Assembly (NCBI GenBank): GCA_014169315.1
Contig: AP022133.1
Coordinates: 3,286,001-3,350,000, forward strand
Source of the DNA: Enterobacter cloacae
GTDB lineage: Bacteria > Pseudomonadota > Gammaproteobacteria > Enterobacterales > Enterobacteriaceae
Reading direction: 5' to 3'
Length of the DNA stretch: 64,000 bases
Position 1 is the stretch's first letter; each line of letters begins with the position of its first letter. The position numbers were made by a program, and so were the translations under genes. Shown here piece by piece: positions 29,003-41,898 of this stretch. The notes beneath the pieces were generated by a model that made no database searches, was not told where the DNA came from, and worked only from the letters and a program-made list of their open reading frames with translations.

Positions 29003-29024
29003 TTGCTTGACGTACATCAAGCAA
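29003..29024. promoter_or_regulatory. 22-bp near-perfect palindrome upstream of upp
   Basis: Arms TTGCTTGA / TCAAGCAA around CGTACA, with one mismatch pair. It lies about 35 bases upstream of the probable upp -10 element. It is not a PurR box. It could be the operator of an unknown regulator, or part of a CRP/FNR-type site (TTGA-N-TCAA). Confidence 0.5.
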
Positions 29025-29037
29025 AGTGGTTAAGAGA

Positions 29038-29066
29038 CAAAAAAAGCCGGAGGGAAGCTCCGGCTG
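29038..29066 (-). terminator. Terminator of the GH1 gene
   Basis: On the reverse strand, stem AGCCGGAG / CTCCGGCT with a CTTCC loop is followed by a run of seven T. It ends the GH1 transcript before the upp promoter. Confidence 0.85.
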
Positions 29067-29095
29067 CGATACAAGATTTTGCCCAGTGGCGCTGA

Positions 29096-30565
<1,470 letters not shown>

Positions 30566-30570
30566 TTACA

Positions 30571-30582
30571 GAAACCGGTTTC
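30571..30582. promoter_or_regulatory. LacI/AscG-type operator 1 upstream of the GH1 gene
   Basis: Perfect 12-bp palindrome GAAACCGGTTTC, 45 bases before the GH1 ATG. It matches the AscG operator TGAAACCGGTTTCA (A and T flanks differ at one end). A second identical copy lies at 30628. Confidence 0.75.
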
Positions 30583-30627
30583 AGTTCGATGATGTGCAAA
30601 GCGGATCCGGGTTGCAAGCAGATTACC

Positions 30628-30639
30628 GAAACCGGTTTC
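30628..30639. promoter_or_regulatory. LacI/AscG-type operator 2 upstream of the GH1 gene
   Basis: A second perfect GAAACCGGTTTC, exactly 57 bases from the first. A possible promoter on the reverse strand, TTGCAA (30617-30612) with CATCAT 17 bases on, lies between the two. Looping repression by a LacI-family protein is inferred. The regulator gene is not in this window. Confidence 0.7.
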
Positions 30640-30715
30640 ATTTTCGTGAACAGAGTCAAGTTTGGCTGCATTCACAGGCCGCACAGAAAAAAAAATCCTC
30701 TCACCGAGAATAGGC

Positions 30716-30731
30716 TCGCAAACGTTTGCCT
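30716..30731. promoter_or_regulatory. PurR operator of purMN
   Basis: The core GCAAACGTTTGC is a perfect PurR half-site pair, 62 bases upstream of the purM start. PurR represses purMN in E. coli. Confidence 0.82.
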
Positions 30732-30789
30732 GGACTGTTAGAATTGCGCCGATTTTTCTTACTAGCTATGCAATCGCGTGGGGATTTAA

Positions 30790-32468
<1,679 letters not shown>

Positions 32469-32476
32469 TTTGTTAT

Positions 32477-32502
32477 GTCGGGTAGCGCTGCGCTTACCCG
32501 AC
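32477..32502. repeat. REP-like palindrome after purN
   Basis: Arms GTCGGGT / ACCCGAC with central GCGCTGCGC. It differs at only a few positions from the unit at 25895-25920. It is followed by a pyrimidine-rich tract with a run of eight C (to about 32544) that resembles the tail of the CCCTC repeats. It may end the purMN transcript. Confidence 0.7.
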
Positions 32503-32567
32503 CAACACATCGCCCCCCCCGACACGCCCTTCCCCCAACCCTCTAAAATCCCCCAGAAAAAAAATAA

Positions 32568-32587
32568 CTGTCATACTTTTCTGGCAC
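32568..32587 (+). promoter_or_regulatory. Candidate Pho box upstream of ppk
   Basis: CTGTCATACTTTTCTGGCAC holds two Pho-box-like half-sites, CTGTCAT and CTGGCAC. Their spacing is 13 bases rather than the usual 11, so the match is imperfect. PhoB control of ppk-ppx is reported in enterics. A CATAAT -10-like hexamer lies downstream near 32614. Confidence 0.45.
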
Positions 32588-32673
32588 TGTTGGACATATC
32601 GTGGAAATGCTCGCCATAATAAGGACGAGACGGATTTACCACGTCCTGTGATTGAACTGGAGTGTGAGCTGTA

Positions 32674-34734
32674 ATGGGTCAGGAAAAGTTATATATCGAG
32701 AAAGAGCTAAGCTGGTTAGCATTCAACGAGCGTGTACTCCAGGAAGCGGCAGACAAAAGTAACCCGCTGATTGAGCGTATGCGTTTTTTGGGTATTTATT
32801 CCAATAACCTGGATGAGTTCTACAAGGTTCGCTTTGCCGAGCTGAAACGGCGAATCATCATCAGCGAAGAGCAGGGCTTAAACTCTCACTCGCGCCATCT
32901 GCTGGGAAAAATCCAGGCCCGCGTGTTGAAAGCCGATCAGGAATTTGACAGCCTGTATAACGAACTGCTGCTGGAAATGGCACGCAACCAAATCTTCCTG
33001 ATTAACGAACGCCAGCTCTCTGTTAACCAACAAAACTGGCTGCGACATTACTTCAAACAGTATCTGCGCCAGCACATTACCCCGATTCTGATTAACCGCG
33101 AAACCGACCTGGTGCAGTTCCTGAAAGATGATTACACCTATCTGGCGGTGGAAATCATTCGCGGCGACACCATCCGCTACGCACTGCTGGAGATCCCGTC
33201 CGATAAGGTTCCACGCTTTGTGAACCTGCCGCCGGAAACCCCGCGCAGACGTAAGCCAATGATCCTGCTGGACAACATTCTGCGCTACTGTCTGGACGAC
33301 ATCTTTAAAGGCTTCTTCGATTATGACGCGTTAAACGCCTACTCAATGAAGATGACCCGTGACGCCGAATATGACCTGGTACACGAGATGGAAGCCAGTC
33401 TGATGGAGCTGATGTCCTCCAGCCTCAAGCAACGCCTGACGGCAGAGCCAGTGCGCTTTGTCTATCAGCGCGATATGCCAGACGCGATGGTGGAAATGCT
33501 GCGCGAGAAGTTGACCATTTCGCGCTATGACTCCATTGTGCCGGGTGGCCGTTACCACAACTTTAAAGACTTTATTGGCTTCCCGAACGTCGGCAAAACC
33601 AATCTGGTGAACAAACCGCTGCCGCGCCTGCGTCATCTCTGGTTTGATAAATTCCGCAACGGATTCGACGCCATTCGCGAACGCGATGTCCTGCTTTACT
33701 ATCCGTATCACACCTTTGAGCACGTGCTGGAACTGCTGCGTCAGGCCTCCTTCGACCCCAGCGTGCTGGCGATTAAAATCAACATCTACCGTGTGGCAAA
33801 AGATTCGCGCATCATCGACGCGATGATCCACGCGGCGCACAACGGTAAGAAAGTCACCGTGGTGGTTGAGCTGCAGGCGCGTTTCGACGAAGAGGCAAAC
33901 ATTCACTGGGCGCGCCGTCTGACGGAAGCGGGCGTACACGTTATCTTCTCCGCACCGGGGCTGAAAATTCACGCCAAGCTGTTCCTCGTATCCCGTAAAG
34001 AGGGAGACGATGTGGTGCGTTATGCCCATATCGGTACCGGTAACTTTAACGAGAAAACCGCGCGTATTTATACTGACTACTCGCTGCTGACCGCCGATGC
34101 GCGCATCACCAACGAAGTGCGTCGGGTGTTTAACTTCATCGAGAACCCGTACCGTCCGGTGAGCTTCGACTATCTGCTGGTGTCACCGCAGAACTCGCGC
34201 CGCCTGCTGTACGAGATGATCGACAAAGAGATCGCCAACGCGCAGAAAGGATTGTCGTCCGGCATCACGCTGAAGCTCAATAACCTGGTGGATAAAGGGC
34301 TGGTAGACAGGCTGTATGCGGCATCCAGTTCAGGTGTACCGGTCAATTTGTTGATCCGTGGTATGTGTTCGTTGATCCCGGAGCTGGAAGGTATCAGCGA
34401 AAATATTCGCGTTATTAGCATCGTTGACCGCTATCTGGAACACGACAGGATCTATATTTTCGATAATGCGGGTGATAAACAGGTTTATCTTTCCTCTGCG
34501 GACTGGATGACGCGCAATATTGATTACCGCATTGAAGTTGCGGCTCCGCTGCTTGATCCACGTCTGAAGCAGCAGATCCTCGACATTATCGAGATTTTGT
34601 TTAGCGATACGGTGAAAGCACGCCATATCGACAAAGAACTCAGTAACCGCTATGTACCGCGCGGCAACCGCCGCAAAGTGCGGTCGCAACTGGCGATTTA
34701 CGACTATATCAAATCACTCGAGCAACCCGATTAA
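32674..34734 (+). CDS. ppk: Polyphosphate kinase Ppk1
   Basis: A 686-residue enzyme that polymerises the gamma phosphate of ATP into polyphosphate, a peripheral membrane protein. The phospholipase D-like folds carry the autophosphorylated His near residue 433 in [10 protein letters not shown] (HxK) and a second catalytic His in [11 protein letters not shown] (about 590). The N-terminal [20 protein letters not shown] is the family start. The length is close to E. coli Ppk (688). ppx follows after 3 bases. Confidence 0.97.
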   Translation: MGQEKLYIEKELSWLAFNERVLQEAADKSNPLIERMRFLGIYSNNLDEFYKVRFAELKRRIIISEEQGLNSHSRHLLGKIQARVLKADQEFDSLYNELLLEMARNQIFLINERQLSVNQQNWLRHYFKQYLRQHITPILINRETDLVQFLKDDYTYLAVEIIRGDTIRYALLEIPSDKVPRFVNLPPETPRRRKPMILLDNILRYCLDDIFKGFFDYDALNAYSMKMTRDAEYDLVHEMEASLMELMSSSLKQRLTAEPVRFVYQRDMPDAMVEMLREKLTISRYDSIVPGGRYHNFKDFIGFPNVGKTNLVNKPLPRLRHLWFDKFRNGFDAIRERDVLLYYPYHTFEHVLELLRQASFDPSVLAIKINIYRVAKDSRIIDAMIHAAHNGKKVTVVVELQARFDEEANIHWARRLTEAGVHVIFSAPGLKIHAKLFLVSRKEGDDVVRYAHIGTGNFNEKTARIYTDYSLLTADARITNEVRRVFNFIENPYRPVSFDYLLVSPQNSRRLLYEMIDKEIANAQKGLSSGITLKLNNLVDKGLVDRLYAASSSGVPVNLLIRGMCSLIPELEGISENIRVISIVDRYLEHDRIYIFDNAGDKQVYLSSADWMTRNIDYRIEVAAPLLDPRLKQQILDIIEILFSDTVKARHIDKELSNRYVPRGNRRKVRSQLAIYDYIKSLEQPD

Positions 34735-34737
34735 CCT

Positions 34738-36276
34738 ATGCCGATAAATGATAAGACCCCACGACCGCAGGAATTCGCCGCAGTCGATCTTGGTTCTAAC
34801 AGTTTCCACATGGTCATCGCCCGTGAGGTGGATGGCGCGATGCAGATCATCGGCCGTCTGAAGCAGAGGGTACACCTGGCGGATGGTCTTGACGAGCGCA
34901 GCATGCTCAGCGAAGAGGCAATGGAGCGCGGCCTGAACTGCCTGTCGCTGTTTGCTGAACGCCTGCAGGGATTCTCACCGTCCAGCGTTTGTATCGTAGG
35001 TACGCATACGTTACGCCAGGCGCTGAACGCACCTGAATTTCTCAAGCGTGCGGAAAAAGTCATCCCCTACCCGATTGAGATAATCTCCGGCAATGAAGAA
35101 GCGCGTCTGATTTTCATGGGCGTGGAGCATACGCAGCCAGAAAAAGGCCGCAAGCTGGTCATTGATATCGGCGGTGGCTCAACGGAATTGGTGATTGGCG
35201 AAGACTTTGAGCCTCGTCTGGTGGAGAGCCGCCGTATGGGCTGCGTCAGCTTCGCGCAGATGTATTTCCAGGGTGGAACCATCACTCGCGAGAATTTCCA
35301 GCGGGCGCGCATGGCGGCGATCCAGAAACTGGAAAACCTGGCCTGGCAGTACCGCATTCAGGGCTGGAACGTGGCGCTGGGCGCATCGGGTACCATCAAG
35401 GCGGCGCATGAAGTGCTGCTGGCAATGGGTGAAAAAGACGGTTTTATCACTCCTGAACGCCTGACGCTGCTGGCCGACGAGGTGATTAAGCATAAAAGTT
35501 TTGACGCCTTAAGCCTGCCGGGTCTGTCCGAAGAACGTAAAGCGGTATTTGTACCGGGTCTTGCGATCCTGTGCGGTGTGTTTGATTCGCTGGCCATTAA
35601 GGAACTGCGTCTCTCCGACGGTGCGCTGCGTGAAGGCGTGCTGTATGAAATGGAAGGCCGCTTCCGCCACCAGGATATTCGCAGCCGCACCGCGCAAAGT
35701 CTGGCAAATCAGTACAACATCGACCGCGAGCAGGCGAAGCGCGTCCTGGAAACGACCATTCAGATATACGATCAATGGCAGGAACAGAATCCTAAGCTGG
35801 CGCACCCGCAGCTTGCTGCCCTGCTGAAATGGGCGGCGATGCTACACGAAGTGGGGCTGAATATTAACCACAGCGGAATGCATCGCCATTCGGCCTATAT
35901 TCTGCAAAACAGCGACCTGCCTGGCTTCAACCAGGAGCAGCAAACCATGATGGCCACGCTGGTTCGTTACCATCGTAAAGTCATCAAGCTCGATGATTTG
36001 CCGCGCTTCACGCTGTTTAAGAAAAAGCAGTTCCTGCCGCTGATTCAACTGCTGCGTCTGGGGGTGTTGCTCAATAACCAGCGCCAGGCCACCACCACGC
36101 CGCCGACGCTGAAACTCAAAACGGATGATCACCACTGGACGCTGAGCTTCCCGCACGACTGGTTTAGTCAGAATGCGCTGGTATTGCTGGATCTGGAAAA
36201 AGAGCAACAGTACTGGGAAGCGGTCACCGGCTGGCTGCTTAAAATCGAAGAAGAAAGCGCCGACGTCGCAGCGTAA
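34738..36276 (+). CDS. ppx: Exopolyphosphatase Ppx
   Basis: A 512-residue ASKHA-fold phosphatase that removes terminal phosphates from polyphosphate; the family also degrades pppGpp. Visible: [15 protein letters not shown] (phosphate-binding loop 1), the catalytic Glu in [14 protein letters not shown] (about 121), [12 protein letters not shown], and a C-terminal HD-like domain with [18 protein letters not shown]. It lies 3 bases after ppk, with translation likely coupled. Confidence 0.96.
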   Translation: MPINDKTPRPQEFAAVDLGSNSFHMVIAREVDGAMQIIGRLKQRVHLADGLDERSMLSEEAMERGLNCLSLFAERLQGFSPSSVCIVGTHTLRQALNAPEFLKRAEKVIPYPIEIISGNEEARLIFMGVEHTQPEKGRKLVIDIGGGSTELVIGEDFEPRLVESRRMGCVSFAQMYFQGGTITRENFQRARMAAIQKLENLAWQYRIQGWNVALGASGTIKAAHEVLLAMGEKDGFITPERLTLLADEVIKHKSFDALSLPGLSEERKAVFVPGLAILCGVFDSLAIKELRLSDGALREGVLYEMEGRFRHQDIRSRTAQSLANQYNIDREQAKRVLETTIQIYDQWQEQNPKLAHPQLAALLKWAAMLHEVGLNINHSGMHRHSAYILQNSDLPGFNQEQQTMMATLVRYHRKVIKLDDLPRFTLFKKKQFLPLIQLLRLGVLLNNQRQATTTPPTLKLKTDDHHWTLSFPHDWFSQNALVLLDLEKEQQYWEAVTGWLLKIEEESADVAA

Positions 36277-36280
36277 TGGC

Positions 36281-38522
36281 TCAGGCGTCCACCTGCGACG
36301 CCCCGGCTTGCGACAGCGACTCAAGGGCAACCGGTTTGCCTATCAAATATCCTTGTACATAGTCGATACCTAGCGCGTGAACCGCGCTATGTATCTCTTC
36401 AGTTTCCACATACTCTGCCACCACCAGCATTTTCTTCATGCGCGCCAGATGGCAAATGGACGCGACTATCTGATAATCCAGGCTGTTACTGACGATATTG
36501 CGAATAAAGCTGCCGTCTATCTTGAGAATATCGGCATCCACGCTTTTCAGCCGGGCATAGCTCGCATAGCCGGTACCAAAATCATCGATCGCAATGCGTA
36601 CGCCCATTTTTTGCAGTTGCCTGAGTGTCTGTATTGCCTGCTCCGCACTCCCGAACGAGCTGCACTCGGTCACTTCGAATATCAGTTGCCAGGCCTCCAC
36701 GCCATATTTTGCCAACAGACGGCTCACCTCGAGCGGGAACTGCGCCCGACACACGGTTGGCGGTGCCAGATTAATGGCAAAACGCTGACCAGGCAGCCTG
36801 TCACGGTGTTCAGCCAGGAAGCGTAAGGTGCGCTCCAGTACCCACAGGTCAACGCGCGACGACAAACCAAACTCCTGGGCTACGGGCAGGAACCGATCGG
36901 GAGAGAGCAAAGTGCCGTCCGTATCCGGCATCCGCAGCAATACTTCGTGATAACAATCGCCACGCAGCCCCCGGACAGGCTGAACCATCAGGGTAAAGGC
37001 ATTTCGGTCGAGCGCGCTTTGCAGACGCCCCATCATCGCCACTTTATCCTTCAGGGTGCGCTGCAAATGGGTGACACCACGCTGCTGCAGGTTCTCCGGG
37101 TGGTTGGTCGAGAGCGACAGATCGGCAATCACGCTCAGCTCACCCAGCATCAGGTGGAGATGGTTTACCGGCGAGCGTACATAGCAATAGCTCACCCCCA
37201 CCTGAGGCTGCAGTGGTATCCCATCCCAGATAAAGCGGAATTCCTTGATATGCGCATCCAGGGCATCAATGCGCTGCTGGTGCGATTCCACATTGAGCCG
37301 CACAGCAAGATCATAACCGGTCAGGTGATAAACCCGTTCATTGGGCTGGAGCGTACCGTTAATCCATTGCGCCAGCTGCTGTTTATACTGAATACGCAAC
37401 ATCACGCCGTAGTTCCGCCCCAGAACTTCCAGCTCAGGAATACGTAATAAGCAGAGCGCTGACCACGGTGATTTAGCCAGATCGCGCGAGAGCGCCCGCA
37501 GGTTCGGCATGTGTACCACCGGGTCGAGAAGCGCCAGCCTGCGGGAACGCATATTAATGGCGCGCTGCCGTGTTGCCAGCATCGACATGTAAATCACCAC
37601 AAACGAAAACACCAGATAGCTGGATGAGGTGATCGCCAGCTGAATGTCATACCCCTGCTGCAGCGGAATGTAACGGTAGAAATAGTGAATCGACACCAGC
37701 AGAACCGGCGTCCAGATTATTGACATCAGCTTATAACCACAGCGCATCGCGCCCCAGAGCATCACTGGCATCAGCAACGACAGGGTGTAGTTGGTACTGA
37801 AAATAGAGCTGTTTTCATTCATCGGGATCAGGAGCAGCGAAAGCAGCCCGCCCATCACCGTAACCCAAAGCAGAGATTCGATAACCGTGACTTTTTTGTC
37901 TATCTGCAAACGGATCTGGGAAATAAATCCCCTGATATACCGTGGATGACGGATCAGCCGGATAAGCAAGTAGCTCAGCGGCACACCGGTAAGCCCACTG
38001 ACTAACAGCGCCTGATAGTTAATGAGCGTACAAATATTGAGAGGGTTCAGCCCCGCCAGGCTCTGACGGCTCTCATAGATACCAAGATAGGCCGCAAACT
38101 GAAACAACAGCAGGAACAGCGTCGCCGGGCAAAAGACCTGCCAGAAGAGACGCTGAGCCATCAGGCGCACATCGCCATAAGCGGTCATATTGCGTCCGGG
38201 AGCAAACACGCGGTAGCCGCCCCAGCAGAGCACTAAGGGGACAATAAAATGAAATATGCTGGCGACGGTTTCAAACAGCCCAACCGACGCGTAGTAGCGG
38301 AACAACAGCGACAACACGATCCCGGGGAGCGCTTCCAGACCAAAGAACATCATCAGTGAAAGCAGGAACGAGAGCGGCAAATAATACAGTGCCACAATAC
38401 CGTCGCCCATTTGCGTAAATGGTATTCGCCACGCTAATCGCGGGCAACAGAACGACGGGTAAAATAAGAGGGAGCGCCCACCAGCGATCTTTATTGTGAT
38501 TCAGGAAGGGGATAATTTTCAT
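36281..38522 (-). pseudogene. pdeF: PdeF (YfgF) cyclic-di-GMP phosphodiesterase, split by a one-base frameshift
   Basis: The family protein is a membrane c-di-GMP phosphodiesterase with an N-terminal MASE1-like membrane region, a degenerate GGDEF domain and an EAL domain. Here the first 40 residues (ATG 38522, MKIIPFLNHNKDRWWALP...) are in one frame and the rest (36281-38410, 709 codons) in the next. The shift is at GGG 38406-38408. Removing one G gives the reading ANGDGIVALYYLPL, which aligns residue for residue in length with E. coli (NTFAHISSGEVFLFYLPL). The later part is intact: degenerate GGDEF (HLTGYDLAV), EVL in place of EAL, DDFGTGYAS and KIDGSFIRN. An ATG sits at the shift (38410), so a product lacking the first membrane segment could be made. 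A real mutation or a sequencing error are both possible. Confidence 0.75.
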
Positions 38523-38873
38523 AGATGCCCGGTTAAACCCCTTTCGCTCCAGAGGGAAAATGAAGACAGGCATCCGACCTGACATACATGCCGCCCGAAA
38601 GAGTACAGAGCGAATATCGTGGAGGATGGATTTTAGTTATCGGGGCCGGGAACCCGTTGACTTAAATCAAACTATTTAATCTGAACACCCCTTATTTACG
38701 TTTTTTTTGGTTACTTTCTTTGTTGTTATCAACGTAATAAATGCATACGTTACGTTCAATAACATTAACAAATGTAAATGTTGACGGTTTTTTACACATC
38801 ACAGAATTGACCCCGTCTTCCCACTGTGCCTTAATAACCGTATCGCCCAAAAGGGTATGCCCAGGAAAACACA
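38523..38873. promoter_or_regulatory. Intergenic region between pdeF and yfgG, with an FNR-like site
   Basis: 351 AT-rich bases between divergent genes. TTGACTTAAATCAA at 38657-38670 matches the FNR consensus TTGAT-N4-ATCAA at all but one position. E. coli pdeF is reported to be an anaerobically active, FNR-linked gene. Nothing else of note was seen; no small ORF or tRNA. Confidence 0.5.
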
Positions 38874-39062
38874 GTGAGTCAGGCCACGCGTATGCACAAA
38901 CGACATCGGTTTAACACTCGGATGACCCGCATCATACTGCTCATCAGCTTCCTGTTTTTCTTTGGCCGCTTTGTTTACTCCTCCATTGGTGCCTGGTATC
39001 ACCACCAGGATAAAATGCAATCTCAGCAAACCAGTCTGTCCGTCGACACTGCCGATCGCTAA
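38874..39062 (+). CDS. yfgG: YfgG, small membrane protein
   Basis: A 62-residue protein with a basic N-terminus (HKRHRFNTRMTR) and one transmembrane helix (IILLISFLFFFGRFVYSSIGAW, about 19-40). It matches E. coli YfgG (63 residues), which has been linked to nickel/cobalt stress; the mechanism is not known. The start is GTG 38874 with CCAGGA upstream. Its last four bases overlap the convergent LysR gene. This is the left boundary of the large accessory region. Confidence 0.88.
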   Translation: MSQATRMHKRHRFNTRMTRIILLISFLFFFGRFVYSSIGAWYHHQDKMQSQQTSLSVDTADR

Positions 39063-39949
39063 GCCAGCGGCGTATTTTGCAGCATCCGTATAATGGCAGA
39101 GATCCCTTTGCTCAGGATTTTGTCCTGACGCATTACAACAGCCAGTTGGCGCTGCAAAACCGGTGTCAGTGAATGCACACTTAACCCTTCACGATCGTCC
39201 AGGTTTTCCACCGCCATTCGCGGCACGATGCTGTAGCCAAGCCCTGCACGCACCATACGTTTGATAGCCTCAATGCTTCCAAGCTGCATCACGGGCGCTA
39301 TCGCGATCCCGCAGGCCTCAAACCAGCCGTCAATTAGCGCACGCGTGCCACTTCCCGATTCGAACGCAATCAAGGGCTGAGCGTGCAAGACCTCTGGCGT
39401 CAGCAGATCCCACGGGCCGGGCTGCTCCTGCGAAACAATAAAGACGAACTCTTCATTCATCACCGGCATGACATCCAGCGTGCGCCCGCTGACAGGCAGC
39501 GTGACCAGCCCCATGTCCAGACGATTCTCTTCAATCGCCCGAACAATATCGAGCGTGTTCCCGGTCGTGACGCCCACCTTTAATAACGGGTAATCGTTTC
39601 GTAGCTGTTGCAACAGCGGGGGCAAAAGATGGATACAGGCTGTTGCCCCCGTCCCGAGCGTGATTGTGCCGCTGACCTCGCGGTTAAACTCGCTGACGGA
39701 ACGAATAGCCTCATCCACTACCTGTTCAATACGCTCCCCGTGGCTTAACAGTGCCAGCCCGGCAGCGGTGGCTTTAATGCCGCGCCCTGTACGTTCAATC
39801 AATCGCGTCTGAAGAAATTGCTCAAGCTGGCGGATTTGCAGGCTAACCGCAGGCTGAGAAAGGCCAAGCACATCCGCTGCGGCTGAAAAGCTGCCCCGCT
39901 GTACCACCAGGCGAAAAGTCGCCAGATTGCCCAGATTTAGCGTCGTCAT
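39059..39949 (-). CDS. LysR-family transcriptional regulator
   Basis: A 296-residue LysR-type regulator. The N-terminal winged helix-turn-helix is clear (residues 3-63: TFRLVVQRGSFSAAADVLGLSQPAVSLQIRQLE). The C-terminal substrate-binding domain covers about 90-290. It is divergent from an MFS gene at 40048, so it probably controls that transporter and itself. The effector is unknown. A T-N11-A-like palindrome lies in the intergenic gap. Confidence 0.85.
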   Translation of the reverse strand: MTTLNLGNLATFRLVVQRGSFSAAADVLGLSQPAVSLQIRQLEQFLQTRLIERTGRGIKATAAGLALLSHGERIEQVVDEAIRSVSEFNREVSGTITLGTGATACIHLLPPLLQQLRNDYPLLKVGVTTGNTLDIVRAIEENRLDMGLVTLPVSGRTLDVMPVMNEEFVFIVSQEQPGPWDLLTPEVLHAQPLIAFESGSGTRALIDGWFEACGIAIAPVMQLGSIEAIKRMVRAGLGYSIVPRMAVENLDDREGLSVHSLTPVLQRQLAVVMRQDKILSKGISAIIRMLQNTPLA

Positions 39950-39960
39950 TCAAAGTTTCT

Positions 39961-39977
39961 CTTATACAGGTCATAAG
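39961..39977. promoter_or_regulatory. Candidate LysR-type operator
   Basis: CTTATACAGGTCATAAG: arms CTTAT / ATAAG with a 7-base centre, 11 bases upstream of the LysR gene start, between the divergent genes. The size and place fit an LTTR recognition site. Confidence 0.5.
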
Positions 39978-40047
39978 GTCACGAGCCTGCCAGCACAATA
40001 CCGCGCCCGTTATGCTGAGGACAACTGCATTAACGGAATGAAAAATA

Positions 40048-41253
40048 ATGGAAACACCTGCACTTCCCCGGTGCCTCTCTCTGACTGCCGGTTGCAATCA
40101 GCTCATCAACTGGGGTATCTCTTTTTACATGCCGGGTACCTTTGCACAGGCAATTGCCCACGACCGGGGATGGTCATCACCCGACATCTATCTCGGCCTG
40201 ACTCTCGCCATGCTGATGATGGCCGCCGTCTCCCCTTTTGTCGCCCGCTTGCTGGCTCGCTTTGGCGGGCAACGTGTCGTGATGGGCGGAACCTTACTGA
40301 TTGCCGCAAGCTGTGTAGTAATGACGTATACCTCTACGTTAACGGGCTGGTACGGCATCTGGCTCATCACCGGCATTGGCATGCGTCTTTCGCTGTATGA
40401 CGCGCTTTTCGCCTCTCTGGTAAATCTCTACGGCCAACAGGCCCGACGTACGATTTCCCGTGTAACGCTGGCAGGTGGCCTGGCATCTGCCGTATTTTGG
40501 CCATTGGGCGATGCGTTACTCAAGGTGATGCACTGGCAGGATGCGCTTCTGATTTACGCCCTTTTTGGCCTGCTGAGTGCTGTGCTTATCTGCCAACTGC
40601 CTCACCACAAGCCTCCCGTCATTGTAAAAACAGAAGCGTCTGTATCGAAAGATGACCCGCATAACGGATGGCTCTATGCGGCATTTATCGCTCTCATCAC
40701 CTTTGTCTCTAACGGTACGTCTACACATCTGCCGGAATTTATCGCCAGCTTTGGCCTTCCGGTTGGCATCGGGATGCTATGGGGATTTGGTCAAACTGGC
40801 GCAAGGCTGATGGAAGTGATGGCAGGTACGCGCCTGACACCGCTCAGGCTGACGCTACTGACCTCGCTTGCCATGCCGCTCTGTTTTCTGGTCGGGCTGG
40901 GCGGGTCGAAATTTGTGTGGCTCGCCGCCGGATTTGTGCTGGGGTATGGTGCGATAAACGGGTTGGTGACAATAGTCAAAGCCACGCTGCCGCTGGAGTT
41001 GTTCAGCGCTGAAAGCTATGCCAGACGCACCGGGGTATTGCTTATCCCGGGACAGCTGATGGCGGCGGCATCTCCGTTTGCCTATGCGTGGCTGAATAAC
41101 ATGCTCGGGATTGCCGGAGCGCAATGGTTTTCCCTGAGCCTGACGCTGGTCATCGCTGCGCTGGCGGTCGTTATTGTGCGTCGTAACAGGCACATCCGCC
41201 CAGAATCTGTCAGCAAAATGTATCCCACCGTATCCCGGCAGCCTCGCGGATAA
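40048..41253 (+). CDS. MFS transporter
   Basis: A 401-residue major facilitator protein with about 12 predicted membrane segments and a cytoplasmic loop near residue 190. The A-loop motif is RLLARFGGQRVV (after TM2). Substrate unknown. There is a modest ribosome binding site (ACGGAATG) upstream, 11 to 17 bases before the start. Its neighbour and probable regulator is the divergent LysR gene. Confidence 0.82.
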   Translation: METPALPRCLSLTAGCNQLINWGISFYMPGTFAQAIAHDRGWSSPDIYLGLTLAMLMMAAVSPFVARLLARFGGQRVVMGGTLLIAASCVVMTYTSTLTGWYGIWLITGIGMRLSLYDALFASLVNLYGQQARRTISRVTLAGGLASAVFWPLGDALLKVMHWQDALLIYALFGLLSAVLICQLPHHKPPVIVKTEASVSKDDPHNGWLYAAFIALITFVSNGTSTHLPEFIASFGLPVGIGMLWGFGQTGARLMEVMAGTRLTPLRLTLLTSLAMPLCFLVGLGGSKFVWLAAGFVLGYGAINGLVTIVKATLPLELFSAESYARRTGVLLIPGQLMAAASPFAYAWLNNMLGIAGAQWFSLSLTLVIAALAVVIVRRNRHIRPESVSKMYPTVSRQPRG

Positions 41254-41343
41254 CCCGATACAAAAAACCATCAGGAGCAAACATAAAGACGATAACATAC
41301 GCCCGCATTCAGCGGAGCTGAATGACAAAGGAGAAACCGGGCT

Positions 41344-41790
41344 TCACTCTACCTTTTTCACCCGGGTACCGACCGCTGTCAGTACCGTGCCGTCCTGCGC
41401 TGTCAGGGCCATAAATGGAACCGGCTTTCCGGTACGGTTATCAACCAACAATGAATGGCGTTCTCCTGGTTCGAACAAATGTTGTTCCCCCCATTGCCGC
41501 AGCGCCACGACGATGGGGAACAGGCTTTCCCCCTTCGTCGTCAGGACATACTCCTGATACGCCGTACCATCTGAAGCGCCCTGCATGGCCAGAATGTCCG
41601 CATCAACCAGCTTTTTCAGTCGATCGGACAGAATGTTTCGCGCGACGCCCAGGCTGCGCTGAAAATCGCCGAACCGACGCATTCCATCAAAGGCATCACG
41701 CACGATAAGCAGCGACCAGCGATCTCCGATAAGATCGACACAGCGAAGCACGGGACAAAATTCATTTGTTGTCGGTTTACGGGTCGACAT
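41344..41790 (-). CDS. HxlR-family winged-helix regulator
   Basis: A 148-residue HxlR/MarR-like protein. The family start CPVLRCVDLIGDRWSLLIVRDAFDGMRRFGDFQRSLGVARNILSDRLKKL is present, with two Cys at residues 12 and 17 that might sense redox or electrophiles. The last 45 residues form an extension. It is divergent from an MFS gene at 41899; twin palindromes in the gap are candidate operators. Confidence 0.85.
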   Translation of the reverse strand: MSTRKPTTNEFCPVLRCVDLIGDRWSLLIVRDAFDGMRRFGDFQRSLGVARNILSDRLKKLVDADILAMQGASDGTAYQEYVLTTKGESLFPIVVALRQWGEQHLFEPGERHSLLVDNRTGKPVPFMALTAQDGTVLTAVGTRVKKVE

Positions 41791-41824
41791 AGATTTCCTC
41801 GCTAGCGTCAGATTGCGATAACCA

Positions 41825-41839
41825 GTTGCATTTTAAAAC
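41825..41839. promoter_or_regulatory. Candidate HxlR operator 1
   Basis: GTTGCATTTTAAAAC, an imperfect version of the palindrome at 41862, 34 bases from the HxlR start. The two are 37 bases apart and both carry the CCAGTT...AAACC surround. Confidence 0.5.
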
Positions 41840-41861
41840 CACATACCCTAGCATTCAACCA

Positions 41862-41876
41862 GTTTCATTTTGAAAC
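41862..41876. promoter_or_regulatory. Candidate HxlR operator 2
   Basis: GTTTCATTTTGAAAC: perfect 6-base arms around TTT. The flanks AACCA and CAGGTT extend the symmetry. It lies 22 bases before the MFS start. Confidence 0.6.
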
Positions 41877-41898
41877 CAGGTTGCATGAGGCCGGGATC

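Noticed and set aside
38271..38585. A separate 104-codon gene upstream of pdeF
   Set aside because: Its first part is the pdeF N-terminus; the tail after about 38406 is out of frame and reads unlike any protein.
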